Source of the DNA: AC-38 sp033856025
GTDB taxonomy: Bacteria; Actinomycetota; Thermoleophilia; Solirubrobacterales; Solirubrobacteraceae
NCBI GenBank assembly: GCA_033856025.1
Contig: JAWVFQ010000015.1
Coordinates: 62,001-126,000, forward strand
DNA length: 64,000 nucleotides
Direction of reading: 5' to 3'
Made by a program: the position numbers and the translations under genes. The first letter of the stretch is position 1, and every line of letters begins with the position of its first letter. The notes below the pieces were generated by a model. The model worked only from the letters and a program-made list of their open reading frames with translations. It did no database searches and was not told where the DNA came from. Positions 1 through 7,152 of the stretch are shown here, piece by piece.

Positions 1-81
1 GCGGTGGCGGCGCCCGAGCCGGAAGTTGGGGACCTCCAGCGTCTTGTCGATCGCCGCGTTGAGGGTGACGGTGATGATCAC
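1..81 (-). CDS. PfkB-family sugar kinase, N-terminal fragment (cut by window edge)
   Basis: Only the first 27 codons are in the window. They read V-I-I-T-V-T-L-N-A-A-I-D-K-T-L-E-V from a GTG start, the typical opening of 1-phosphofructokinase / tagatose-6-phosphate kinase type PfkB enzymes (TVTLNPAID-TLEV). The GTG overlaps the TGA of the carboxypeptidase gene (GTGA), so it is the fourth gene of a pyrF-lysM-dac-pfkB unit. Which sugar phosphate it uses cannot be told from this fragment. Confidence 0.75.
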   Translation of the reverse strand, partial: MIITVTLNAAIDKTLEVPNFRLGRRHR

Positions 82-1271
82 CGGCGCACCAGCACCATCG
101 TGAGGAACCCCCCTGCCGTGAGGACGAGGATCACAATCGCGAGGGTAACGGGTTCGAAGAGCCGGTCCGCCGCGCGCTCGGCCAGCGAGACCTTGGGGAC
201 GGGCTGCGCCGTGACCAGCGCCACGCGCGCGACCACGCGACCGCGCAGCCGGACCGTCAGGGTGCCGGCCCGGGCGCCCTGGGGCAGCGGGCCCTTGAGC
301 TCGCGCGGGGCGACGACGGTCAGGCGGGGACGCTCGCCGTTGCGGACGATCCGTACCACCGCGCGCGCCGGGACGAGCTCGACGCGGTCCTCGCTGCGGT
401 ACTTCACGCGTGCGCTGGCCACCACGCGGTCGCGGCGCACGAGCGGCGCCCGGCGGTACTGCGCGAGGCCCCACGTCAGCAGCGCGGTCGTGTCCGCGTC
501 GCGGGCGCCCTCGCTGGGCTCGCCCAGCACGGCGCTGAGCACGTTGACGCCGTCGCGCGTGGCCGAGCCGACCAGGATGTAGCCCGCGCCGTTCGTGTGC
601 CCCGTCTTGACGCCGTTGACGTAGGGGACGCGGCCGACCAGGTCGTTGCGGTTCTCGATCTCGCGCGTGTGGTCGCCGCTGGTCAGCTCGGCCGAGGGCA
701 GCGCGACGGTGCGGCGGAAGAAGCCGTTGCGGCGCAGGCGGTTGGTGAGGACCACCAGGTCGCGGGCGCTGGAGTGGTTCGTCGGGTCGTCCAGGCCGAT
801 GGGATTGGCGTAGGAGGTGGCTGCGAGGCCGAGCTGGCGGGCCCGCTGGTTCATCTGCGCGACGAAGGCGTCCTGGGAGCCGGCCAGGCGGGTGGCCAGG
901 GTGGCGGCGGCGTCGTTGGCGCTCTCCAGCAGCAGGGCGCGGAGCAGGTCGCGGACGGTCATCCGCTCCCCGGCGTGCAGGTTGATGCGCGACTCGGCCG
1001 GGGCGGGGTCGTAGGGAACGGCCGCGTAGACGTCGTCCAGGCTCGCGCGCTCGAGGACGATCAGCGCGGTCATCAGCTTGGTCGTGCTGGCCACCGAGCG
1101 CGGCGAGTCGGCGTCCTTGCGCAGCAGGACGTCGCCCGTCTGGGGCTGGAGCAAAAAGGCCTGGGGGGCGGTGACCGCGGGCGGCGCGGCGGCGCGGGCC
1201 GGCGCGGCGGCGACCAGGACGGTCGCCGCCCCCGCGAGGGCGGCGGCGGAGCGGAGGCCGGCGCGGAGCAC
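78..1271 (-). CDS. D-alanyl-D-alanine carboxypeptidase (PBP5 / peptidase S11 family)
   Basis: Penicillin-binding D,D-carboxypeptidase that trims the terminal D-Ala of peptidoglycan stem peptides outside the membrane. The 397-residue product has a signal peptide (about 1-28), the serine tetrad STTK at 62-65, the SAN triad at 117-119 and KTG at 222-224, so the catalytic set is complete. A C-terminal hydrophobic helix followed by two Arg suggests a tail anchor, as in PBP5. The GTG start at 1271 shares a base with the TAG of the LysM gene (TAGTG), so it is translationally coupled; a long in-frame extension further upstream is only antisense-like GC-rich sequence over the LysM gene and was not used. 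Confidence 0.9.
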   Translation of the reverse strand: MLRAGLRSAAALAGAATVLVAAAPARAAAPPAVTAPQAFLLQPQTGDVLLRKDADSPRSVASTTKLMTALIVLERASLDDVYAAVPYDPAPAESRINLHAGERMTVRDLLRALLLESANDAAATLATRLAGSQDAFVAQMNQRARQLGLAATSYANPIGLDDPTNHSSARDLVVLTNRLRRNGFFRRTVALPSAELTSGDHTREIENRNDLVGRVPYVNGVKTGHTNGAGYILVGSATRDGVNVLSAVLGEPSEGARDADTTALLTWGLAQYRRAPLVRRDRVVASARVKYRSEDRVELVPARAVVRIVRNGERPRLTVVAPRELKGPLPQGARAGTLTVRLRGRVVARVALVTAQPVPKVSLAERAADRLFEPVTLAIVILVLTAGGFLTMVLVRR

Positions 1272-1573
1272 TAGCGCAGCTTGAGCCGGACGCCCGGCTG
1301 GAGCGCCTGCGCGTCGATGCCGGGGTTCAGCGCGAGGAGGCGCTCCGGCGTCAGGCCGAAGCGCAGGGCGATCGAGACCAGGGTGTCGCCGCGGCGCACG
1401 ACGTAGGTCCGCCGGACGGGGACGCGGCGCTGGGTGGCCACGGTGCGCGCCCGGTCCTGGGTGGTGGAGCCGCCGTCGCCGCCGTTGCTGCCCATCAGGA
1501 CGATCAACACCGCGAACACCGCCACCGCGAGTGCGAGCGGCGCGAGAAAGCGCACTGGGCTTCGAGCCGCCAT
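1271..1573 (-). CDS. Membrane-anchored LysM-domain protein
   Basis: A 100-residue protein with one N-terminal transmembrane helix (about residues 8-27), a short Gly/Ser/Thr linker, and a single LysM domain (about 55-100: Y-V-V-R-R-G-D-T-L-V-S-I-A then L-N-P-G-I). LysM binds peptidoglycan glycan chains, so this is a small envelope protein with the domain outside. It sits directly before the carboxypeptidase gene and overlaps it, which suggests both act on the wall. A TATCAT hexamer at 1584-1589 (minus strand) lies 10 bases before the ATG, so the mRNA may be nearly leaderless. Confidence 0.85.
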   Translation of the reverse strand: MAARSPVRFLAPLALAVAVFAVLIVLMGSNGGDGGSTTQDRARTVATQRRVPVRRTYVVRRGDTLVSIALRFGLTPERLLALNPGIDAQALQPGVRLKLR

Positions 1574-1629
1574 GCCGGGCGCGATGATACCCGCGCACCC
1601 CGGGCTTCGGATGGCCTGGGACGCGCGTT

Positions 1630-2577
1630 TCAGCCACCCGCGGACGCCGCCAGAGCGCGCGCGGCGTCGCGCAGCCGCTCCGCCTCGGCGCGCGCGGCCG
1701 CGGCCGGGTCCTCGCCCGTCCGCTCCCCCGCCGTGGCGATGCTGCGCGAGGCGGTGACCAGGCCCGCGCCGGGGCCGGGAGCGAAGGCGGGACCGAGATC
1801 CTCGACCCGCCCGCCCTGGGCGCCGATGCCGGGCAGCAGGAAGGGCGCGCGCGGCATCAGCTCGCGCATGCGGGCGACGTGCTCGGGTGCCGTGGCGCCG
1901 ACGACCGCGCCGACGTCGGACAGGGGATCGCCGGCGCCGAGGTCGGCGACCAGGGCGGCCAGGCGCTCCCAGAGCGGGACCGTGGCGCCGGCGGACCGGT
2001 CCTCTCCCGTCGCGGCGGCGACCACGGGCAGGTCCTCCACGTCGGCGGCGCCGGGGTTCGACGTGCGAACCAGGACGAACACGCCGGCCCCGGCGGCCCG
2101 GGCGGCGTCGACCAGCGGCTCCAGCGCGTCGCGCCCCAGGAGCGGGTTCGCGGTGAAGGCGTCGGCCCCGAGCCCGGCGACGTCGCCGAAGGGCGAGGGG
2201 GTCGAGCCGACCAGGGCCTGGCCGTAGGCCGCGGCCGTCACGGGGACGTCGCCGCGCTTGCCGTCCGCGATCACGAGCAGGCCGGCGTCGCGCGCGCGGG
2301 CCACCGTCTCCTGGAGCGCCGCCCAGCCGGGCGCGCCCAGCCGCTCGAAGCAGGCGAGCTGGGGCTTGACGGCCACGCACGCCGGCCCGGCGGCGTCGAT
2401 CAGCGCCCCACAGTGCAGCGCCACCGCCGCGGCCGCCCGCTCCGCCGCGGTCCCGGCGGCCGGCGCGGCGCCGACCGCGTGCGGCCACAGCCGCGCCGGA
2501 TCGGGGTCCAACCCGAGGACGACCTGCGACGCGCGCTCCCGAGCGCGCGTCGCGAGGGCCTGACCAAAACCCGTCAC
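1630..2577 (-). CDS. pyrF: Orotidine-5'-phosphate decarboxylase (type 2)
   Basis: Decarboxylates OMP to UMP, the last step of UMP synthesis. The 315-residue length and the pattern fit the longer type-2 family found in mycobacteria. It has the catalytic DGKRGD motif at 105-110 (Lys107), the early L-G-L-D-P-D substrate segment, and a late L-L-P-G-I-G-A-Q-G phosphate-binding loop. GTG start at 2577. The gene follows the hup terminator and precedes the LysM gene by 56 bases; no clear -10 lies close to the start. Confidence 0.93.
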   Translation of the reverse strand: MTGFGQALATRARERASQVVLGLDPDPARLWPHAVGAAPAAGTAAERAAAAVALHCGALIDAAGPACVAVKPQLACFERLGAPGWAALQETVARARDAGLLVIADGKRGDVPVTAAAYGQALVGSTPSPFGDVAGLGADAFTANPLLGRDALEPLVDAARAAGAGVFVLVRTSNPGAADVEDLPVVAAATGEDRSAGATVPLWERLAALVADLGAGDPLSDVGAVVGATAPEHVARMRELMPRAPFLLPGIGAQGGRVEDLGPAFAPGPGAGLVTASRSIATAGERTGEDPAAAARAEAERLRDAARALAASAGG

Positions 2578-2627
2578 CGGTCCGCGCCGCGGACGGCGAG
2601 CCGCTGGGCGTGGCTGGCAAGGACGCA

Positions 2628-2661
2628 GGGGGTGGGACAGTGCTCCGCACGGCCCACCCCC
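2628..2661 (-). terminator. 3' hairpin of hup; copy 1 of a repeated terminator-like element
   Basis: Reading the hup transcript (minus strand), a 9-bp stem GGGGGTGGG / CCCACCCCC encloses an inner GTGC-GGA-GCAC stem-loop. There is no U-tract, as is common for high-GC actinobacterial terminators. The 19-base core CCGTGCGGAGCACTGTCCC recurs with one mismatch after sufB (48877-48915) in the same orientation relative to its upstream gene. Confidence 0.7.
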
Positions 2662-2695
2662 GACGACACCGCCAGGCGCGTCCAGGGGCCGCCCG

Positions 2696-2968
2696 CTACG
2701 AGTTGACCGCCGACTTGAGCTTGGCTCCGGCGCTGAAGCGCGGCACGCGGGAGGCCTTGATCTGGATCGTCTCGCCGGTGCGGGGGTGCTTGCCCTGGCG
2801 GGCGCCGCGCTCGGCGACGTGGAACTTGCCGAAGCCGGTGAAGTTGACCTCGTCGCCGCGGCGCAGAGCGTCCTGGATACCGGCGATCACGGCGTCCACT
2901 GCCGTCTCCGCCTCGCGCTTGTTGCCGAACTCGCTGGATACGCGGTCGACGAACTCAGACTTCGTCAC
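2696..2968 (-). CDS. hup: HU-family DNA-binding protein
   Basis: Nucleoid-associated protein of 90 residues, the normal HU length. It shows the helical dimer half (V-T-K-S-E-F-V-D-R-V) and the DNA-binding beta arm with the signature G-F-G-K-F-H-V-A-E-R then G-K-H-P-R-T-G-E-T-I. It lacks the long Lys/Ala-rich tail of mycobacterial HU. The start is the GTG at 2968, preceded by a near-perfect AAGGAGG Shine-Dalgarno 7 bases upstream. This is one of the few genes here with a strong leader and ribosome site, in keeping with high expression. It is monocistronic and ends in a strong hairpin. Confidence 0.95.
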   Translation of the reverse strand: MTKSEFVDRVSSEFGNKREAETAVDAVIAGIQDALRRGDEVNFTGFGKFHVAERGARQGKHPRTGETIQIKASRVPRFSAGAKLKSAVNS

Positions 2969-3090
2969 TGACTGCCTCCTTGAAGGGGTTTCGCTTGTCT
3001 TCGACGCTAACAATGGGCGCGGACGCGGGCTGGGAGGCATGGCCGGGATGTGCGCAAGTAGCGCGTTTTTCGCCCTGTATCGCGCCTGAC

Positions 3091-3327
3091 TCAGGCGTCG
3101 TCGGCGCCGCCCGGGGGGGCCGGCGGCACGGCCGCGTCGACCATGGCCGCCGCGATCTCCAGCAGTTGCTCGGCCTCCGACGAGGCGGGATCGAGGACGG
3201 TCACCTGCCCGTCGGCGGCGTAGAGCCTGGCGTAGGGCCGGCGGTTCTCCCGGCGACGGCGCAGGGCGCTGGCGGCGTCGCCGACGACCCCGGTGACCGC
3301 GTCCAACGGCCCGCCGCGCTCCCTCAC
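3091..3327 (-). CDS. Small conserved-looking protein of unknown function
   Basis: A 78-residue product (V-R-E-R-G-G-P-L-D-A...) whose GTG overlaps the TGA of the gene upstream (GTGA), so the two are probably co-translated. It has no signal peptide or membrane segment. The middle is basic (A-L-R-R-R-R-E-N-R-R) and the C-terminal half is acidic and Ala-rich. I do not recognise the family. The coupling to a roadblock-like protein is the main support that it is real and the only hint to its role. Confidence 0.6.
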   Translation of the reverse strand: MRERGGPLDAVTGVVGDAASALRRRRENRRPYARLYAADGQVTVLDPASSEAEQLLEIAAAMVDAAVPPAPPGGADDA

Positions 3328-3620
3328 GACTCCAGCCCCCGCAGGGTCATGTGGACGTCGTAGCGCATGGCCGCCGACAGGGCGGCCCGCGTGGCGACGA
3401 CGGCGATCGAGCGCCGCTCCCCGCGGGCGGCGTAGACCGTCCCGCGGCCCGTCGCCACCTCCACCTCGGACGCGTCGCCGGCCGCCGCCAGCAGCTCGCG
3501 GGCGGGCGCCGCGAGCGCGCGACTTCCGGCCAGCCGACGGCCGTCCGCGCCGAGGACGACGCCGTCGCGGGCGTCCACCGCGACGGCCAGGAGTTGGTCC
3601 AGAGCGCGTTCCGGGGACAT
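3324..3620 (-). CDS. Roadblock/LC7-like small protein (tentative)
   Basis: A 98-residue protein with an alternating beta/alpha pattern: D-G-V-V-L-G-A-D-G-R-R-L-A-G-S early, then A-A-R-G-E-R-R-S-I-A-V-V-A and a closing helix ending M-R-Y-D-V-H-M-T-L-R-G. This resembles the bacterial Roadblock/LC7 fold, which often partners small GTPases, but no GTPase gene is nearby and the call is by pattern only. A TATTGT hexamer at 3629-3634 (minus strand) lies 8 bases before the ATG, again pointing to a short or absent leader. Confidence 0.55.
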   Translation of the reverse strand: MSPERALDQLLAVAVDARDGVVLGADGRRLAGSRALAAPARELLAAAGDASEVEVATGRGTVYAARGERRSIAVVATRAALSAAMRYDVHMTLRGLES

Positions 3621-3640
3621 CCGCGATCACAATACGCCCC

Positions 3641-3781
3641 GTGCCGCTCGACAAGGCCGCGTGGCTGACCACGGTTATCGCCTGCGCGGTGGCCGGCGTA
3701 GTGCTGGCCCTGACGGGCTACTTCGGGTACGCGGCCACGGCCGGATGCGTCGCCCTGGCCGCCGCGATCAACCTCCGCTGA
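3641..3781 (+). CDS. Small membrane protein (46 residues)
   Basis: A short frame from GTG 3641: a Lys/Trp-containing start then two hydrophobic stretches (about 9-25 and 28-43) separated by Tyr/Phe/Gly, ending L-R. It is divergent from the roadblock-like gene with 20 bases between the starts, so both share one promoter region. Composition fits a one- or two-helix membrane peptide. The family is unknown and coding status rests on position and hydrophobic pattern only. Confidence 0.4.
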   Translation: MPLDKAAWLTTVIACAVAGVVLALTGYFGYAATAGCVALAAAINLR

Positions 3782-3857
3782 CGGGCGGGACCTCGGTCCC
3801 CCGGCGCGCGCGGTCCCCGGGCTCGAGGTGGGCGTCCTCCAGCGTCGTCCCGGTGCG

Positions 3858-4424
3858 TCAGTCCCGGTCGAGCCATGCCAGAAGCGCCCGGGCGGCGCGG
3901 CCACGGTGGCTGATCGCGTCCTTGGCGGCGTCGTCGAGCTCGGCCATCGTGCGGTCGCCGTCCCCGTCGTCGGGGAGGAAGACCGGGTCGTAGCCGAAGC
4001 CTCGCTCGCCGCGCGCGTCCGGCGCCATGGTCCCGGTGCAGCGGCCCTCGAAGAGCTGCTCCCCGTCGCCGTCGACGTAGGCCAGCGCGCACACGTAGGC
4101 CAGACCGCTGCCCGGGGGAGCCTCGGCGCACAGGCGCTCGAGGTTCTCCGCGTCGGTCGCGTTTTCCCCGGCGAAGCGCGCGGAGCGGACGCCGGGCGCG
4201 CCGCCCAGGGCCTCGGACTCGATCCCCGAGTCGTCGGCGATGGCGGGGACGCCGAGGGCCCGGGCGGCGGTGCGCGCCTTGGGCAGCGCGTTGCCGGCGA
4301 AGGTGTCCGCCGTCTCGGGCGGCAGCTGCACCTCGTCGGGCAGCGACACGACGTCGTGGCCCTCCAGCAGTCGCGCGAACTCGCGGACCTTGTGCGGGTT
4401 GCGGCTGGCCAGCACGAGCCTCAC
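3858..4424 (-). CDS. rdgB: XTP/dITP diphosphatase (non-canonical purine NTP pyrophosphatase)
   Basis: Hydrolyses dITP, XTP and related deaminated purine triphosphates to monophosphates and keeps them out of DNA and RNA. The 188-residue product has the HAM1/RdgB motifs: S-R-N-P-H-K-V-R-E-F at the N-terminus, A-D-D-S-G-I-E-S-E-A-L in the middle, G-Y-D-P-V-F and S-H-R-G-R-A-A near the end. Its ATG overlaps the rph TGA (ATGA). The murI-rph-rdgB order is common in actinobacteria. Confidence 0.95.
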   Translation of the reverse strand: MRLVLASRNPHKVREFARLLEGHDVVSLPDEVQLPPETADTFAGNALPKARTAARALGVPAIADDSGIESEALGGAPGVRSARFAGENATDAENLERLCAEAPPGSGLAYVCALAYVDGDGEQLFEGRCTGTMAPDARGERGFGYDPVFLPDDGDGDRTMAELDDAAKDAISHRGRAARALLAWLDRD

Positions 4425-5158
4425 GGACTCGGGGGGGCCGCCTGCAGCGTCTCCTCCTGCAGCGCGCGCAGCCGCTCGATCCCGCCGGCCGCGAGGGCGA
4501 GCAGGTCGTCCAGGTGGGCGCGCGAGAGCGGGGTGCGCTCGGCCGTGGCCTGCACCTCGACGAGGCCGCCGTCGCCGGTCATGACCACGTTGGCGTCGAC
4601 CTCGGCCGAGGAGTCCTCGGGGTAGTCGAGGTCCAGGAGCGGCTCGCCGTCCACCACCCCGCAGGAGATCGCCGCCACGCTGCCGTTGAGCGGGATGCGC
4701 TCCAGGTCGCCCGCGTCCACCAGCCGCCGGCAGCCGAGCGCGAGCGCGACGTAGCCGCCGGTGATCGAGGCGCAGCGCGTGCCGCCGTCGGCCTGGAGGA
4801 CGTCGCAGTCGATGTTCACCGTGCGCTCACCCAGGGCCGCGAAGTCGACGATGCCGCGGATGGAGCGCCCGATCAGGCGCTGGATCTCCACCGTCCGGCC
4901 GTCCGGGCGCCCCTTGGCCACGTCGCGCTGGCGGCGCTCGCCCGTGGAGGCGGGGAGCATCCCGTACTCCGCCGTGAGCCAGCCGCGGCCCGACCCGGCG
5001 AGCCACTTGGGCACGCCCTCGGAGATCGAGGCGGTGCAGATGACGCGCGTCTCGCCCTGGCTGATCAGCGCCGAGCCGGTGGCGGGCCGGACGAAGCCGG
5101 GCTCGACCGTGGTCGGGCGCAGCTCGTCGGCGGCGCGGCCGTCCGCGCGGGCGCCCAT
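4421..5158 (-). CDS. rph: Ribonuclease PH
   Basis: Phosphorolytic 3'-5' exoribonuclease that trims tRNA 3' ends. The 245-residue length is typical. The sequence holds the family blocks G-S-A-L-I-S-Q-G-E-T-R-V, R-G-W-L-T-A-E-Y-G-M-L-P, E-I-Q-R-L-I-G-R-S-I-R and the phosphate/active-site stretch Q-A-D-G-G-T-R-C-A-S-I-T-G. The ATG at 5158 overlaps the murI stop and its own stop overlaps the rdgB start, so all three genes are coupled. A longer in-frame extension exists upstream over murI but has no matching residues. Confidence 0.95.
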   Translation of the reverse strand: MGARADGRAADELRPTTVEPGFVRPATGSALISQGETRVICTASISEGVPKWLAGSGRGWLTAEYGMLPASTGERRQRDVAKGRPDGRTVEIQRLIGRSIRGIVDFAALGERTVNIDCDVLQADGGTRCASITGGYVALALGCRRLVDAGDLERIPLNGSVAAISCGVVDGEPLLDLDYPEDSSAEVDANVVMTGDGGLVEVQATAERTPLSRAHLDDLLALAAGGIERLRALQEETLQAAPPSP

Positions 5159-6015
5159 CAGCCGGTCACCCCGGCGCGCGCGGCGAGGTCGACGGGCTCG
5201 ACCTCGTGGAGCGGCATCTGGAGGAAGCGCGTCCCGAGCTCGCTGAAGCGGGCGGGGTCGCCCGTACACAAGAAGCGGTAGTCGCCCTCGCCCTCGCGCG
5301 GGCTGGCCAGGCCGCGCGACCCCAGTACGTGGTCGACCTGGCGGCTGACCGGGACGCCGGAGGCGATCAGCTCGACGCCGCGGCCCAGCACGCGCTGGAT
5401 CATGGGCCGCACGAGTGGGTAGTGGGTCGAGCCGAGCACCACCGTGTCCACGCCGGCCTCGCGCAGCGGCGCGCAGTAGCCGCGGACCGTCTCCACCAGC
5501 TCCTCGTTCATCGGGAAGCCGCGCTGGATCGCCTCGGCCAGGTCGTGGCAGGGGACGGACGTCAGCTGCACGTGGGGGTCGATGGCGGCGATGACCCGAG
5601 GGTAGGCGCCGCTGCGCACCGTGACGTCGGTGGCCAGCAGCCCGACGCGCCCGTTGCGGCTCGCCGCCACGGCGTGGACCGCGGCGGGCGCGACGACGCC
5701 GATCACGTCGACCCCCAGCGTCGTCTGCATCATCCGCTCCTGGAGCGCGGGCAGCGCGGCCGCGGACGCCGAGTTGCACGCCACCACGAGCAGCTTCACG
5801 CGGCGGGCCAGGAGCTCCTCGGCGATCTCCAGCGAGAAGCGCTGGAGCTCCTCCGGACCGCGGGGGCCGTAGGGGAAGCGCGCGGTGTCCGCGAGATAGA
5901 CGAAGTCCTCGTGCGGCAGCTGGACGAGCAGCTCGTGCAGCACGGTCAGCCCGCCCACCCCGGAGTCGAACACGCCGATGGGCCGGGTGGCGGCGTCGGG
6001 GGACTGCGCGGACAT
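5158..6015 (-). CDS. murI: Glutamate racemase with a Ser in place of the second catalytic Cys
   Basis: Makes D-glutamate for peptidoglycan. The 285-residue protein keeps G-V-F-D-S-G-V-G-G at the N-terminus, Y-G-P-R-G, and the first catalytic Cys in A-C-N-S-A-S-A (Cys80). The second catalytic block, normally L-G-C-T-H-Y-P, reads L-G-S-T-H-Y-P (Ser196, codon TCG at 5428-5430). TCG to a Cys codon needs two base changes, so a single sequencing error does not explain it. In the two-base mechanism this Cys deprotonates one enantiomer, so activity may be slowed, biased or lost. First gene of the murI-rph-rdgB operon. Confidence 0.9.
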   Translation of the reverse strand: MSAQSPDAATRPIGVFDSGVGGLTVLHELLVQLPHEDFVYLADTARFPYGPRGPEELQRFSLEIAEELLARRVKLLVVACNSASAAALPALQERMMQTTLGVDVIGVVAPAAVHAVAASRNGRVGLLATDVTVRSGAYPRVIAAIDPHVQLTSVPCHDLAEAIQRGFPMNEELVETVRGYCAPLREAGVDTVVLGSTHYPLVRPMIQRVLGRGVELIASGVPVSRQVDHVLGSRGLASPREGEGDYRFLCTGDPARFSELGTRFLQMPLHEVEPVDLAARAGVTG

Positions 6016-6055
6016 GGCGGCGATGTTCCCAGACGCGCCCTTCGTGCGCCCGGCC

Positions 6056-6262
6056 TCACTTGACCGTCTCCAGCGCGTCCTTGAGCTTGGCGACGATCGT
6101 GCGGCCGATCCCGCCGTCGCCGAGGCTGCTCTTGCGCGTGGCGGCCACCACTCCGGCCAGCACCACGGCGACGAGCAGGATCAGCGCCACGTACTCCACC
6201 GTCCCCTGTCCCCGCTCGCCCATCAGCGCCGCGTGCACGCGCCCCATCGCCCGGTATCCCAT
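6056..6262 (-). CDS. Flp/type IVb pilin-like protein
   Basis: A 68-residue protein with the class III prepilin pattern: a short leader ending in E-R-G-Q-G, then T-V-E-Y-V followed by a 17-residue hydrophobic helix, and a small C-terminal part. Cleavage after the G-Q-G region by a TadV-type peptidase would be expected. The ATG is preceded by a GGAGGAG ribosome site. No tad secretion genes lie in the window, so it may be an orphan pilin or be served by a distant cluster. An internal ATG at residue 6 is an alternative start. Confidence 0.75.
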   Translation of the reverse strand: MGYRAMGRVHAALMGERGQGTVEYVALILLVAVVLAGVVAATRKSSLGDGGIGRTIVAKLKDALETVK

Positions 6263-6362
6263 CTGCGTCTCCTCCCGTTGCGGTCGTCGTGGGAGAAGCG
6301 TTCACGGGGGGCGGTGACAGGTGACACGCGAAACGTCACAAGTTCACGCCGGAGACGACTCG

Positions 6363-6368
6363 TATACT
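6363..6368 (+). promoter_or_regulatory. Probable -10 (TATACT) of the zinc-ribbon operon
   Basis: TATACT lies 40 bases before the ATG of the first zinc-ribbon gene. No strong -35 is visible; AAGTTC about 17 bases upstream is a weak match. The gene has a GAGGAG ribosome site, so this would be a normal leadered transcript. Confidence 0.4.
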
Positions 6369-6408
6369 CGCGACCTGGCGCCGGGGGAGTCGTTCGGCGC
6401 CCGAGGAG

Positions 6409-7152
6409 ATGAGCCGCCAGCCACGCCATTCCAGCGCCCGGACGCGCGGCCGCGCCCGCCGCCGGCTGCGCTACCTGCGCCGCCTGCGCGAGCTCCAGCT
6501 GCGCGACCTCGGCGGCTTCGTCTTCGACCTCTTCCGCTTCGGCGAGCAGCGCGAGCCGCTGGTGCGCGCGAAGCTCGACGCGCTGATCGCCACCGACAAG
6601 GAGATCCTCGCCCTGCGCGAGGTGCTCGGCCAGGCCGGCGACGAGCGGACGCTGCCCGTGCGGGTGCCCGGCGTCGGCGGCAGCTGCGCGGTGTGCGGCG
6701 CCTTCCACTCCAGCACCGCCCGCTTCTGCGACAGCTGCGGCGCCGATCTGGCTCAGGGCGCGCCGCCGGCCGTGGCCGAGCTCGCGCCGCCCCAGGACAC
6801 CGAGGCCGTCCCCCTTCCCCCGGCCGACGCCGGAGCGCCGGCCGCCGAGCCGGCGCCCGTCCTCAACGGAGAGGTCACCGCGACGGAGGCGGCGGAGGCG
6901 GCCGTGGAGGACGTCGCGGCGCAGCCGGAGACGCAGCCGGAGCCGGAGCCGGAGCCGGAGACGCCGTTCGCGCCGCCCGACCTCCCCGCTGCCGCGCCGC
7001 AGGCCACCGGGGACGCCGAGGACGCGCCGCGGGAGATCCCCTCCGAGCCGGACGCTCCGGACGGGCCGGATCCGACGGGCGAGATCGCGGCCGTCGGCCC
7101 CCGGCGGGTCCGTGAGGGACGCACGCGCAGGCGCCGCGGCTCGAGCCGGTGA
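6409..7152 (+). CDS. Zinc-ribbon protein with acidic Pro/Glu tail
   Basis: A 247-residue protein. Residues 1-30 are strongly basic; 30-75 form a helical region; about 87-110 hold a zinc ribbon C-A-V-C-G ... C-D-S-C-G; the rest is a long disordered Ala/Pro/Glu-rich tail with an E-P repeat, ending in a basic patch. It has no membrane helix. The next gene also starts with a zinc ribbon and is coupled to it, so the two probably act together. Basic head and acidic tail suggest a nucleic-acid or scaffold role, but that is a guess. Start ATG has GAGGAG just upstream. Confidence 0.7.
   Translation: MSRQPRHSSARTRGRARRRLRYLRRLRELQLRDLGGFVFDLFRFGEQREPLVRAKLDALIATDKEILALREVLGQAGDERTLPVRVPGVGGSCAVCGAFHSSTARFCDSCGADLAQGAPPAVAELAPPQDTEAVPLPPADAGAPAAEPAPVLNGEVTATEAAEAAVEDVAAQPETQPEPEPEPETPFAPPDLPAAAPQATGDAEDAPREIPSEPDAPDGPDPTGEIAAVGPRRVREGRTRRRRGSSR

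Noticed and set aside
4421..5779. Longer N-terminal version of RNase PH (452 codons) over murI
   Set aside because: The extra part has no family similarity and overlaps murI; the ATG at 5158 gives the normal 245-residue enzyme and an ATGA overlap.
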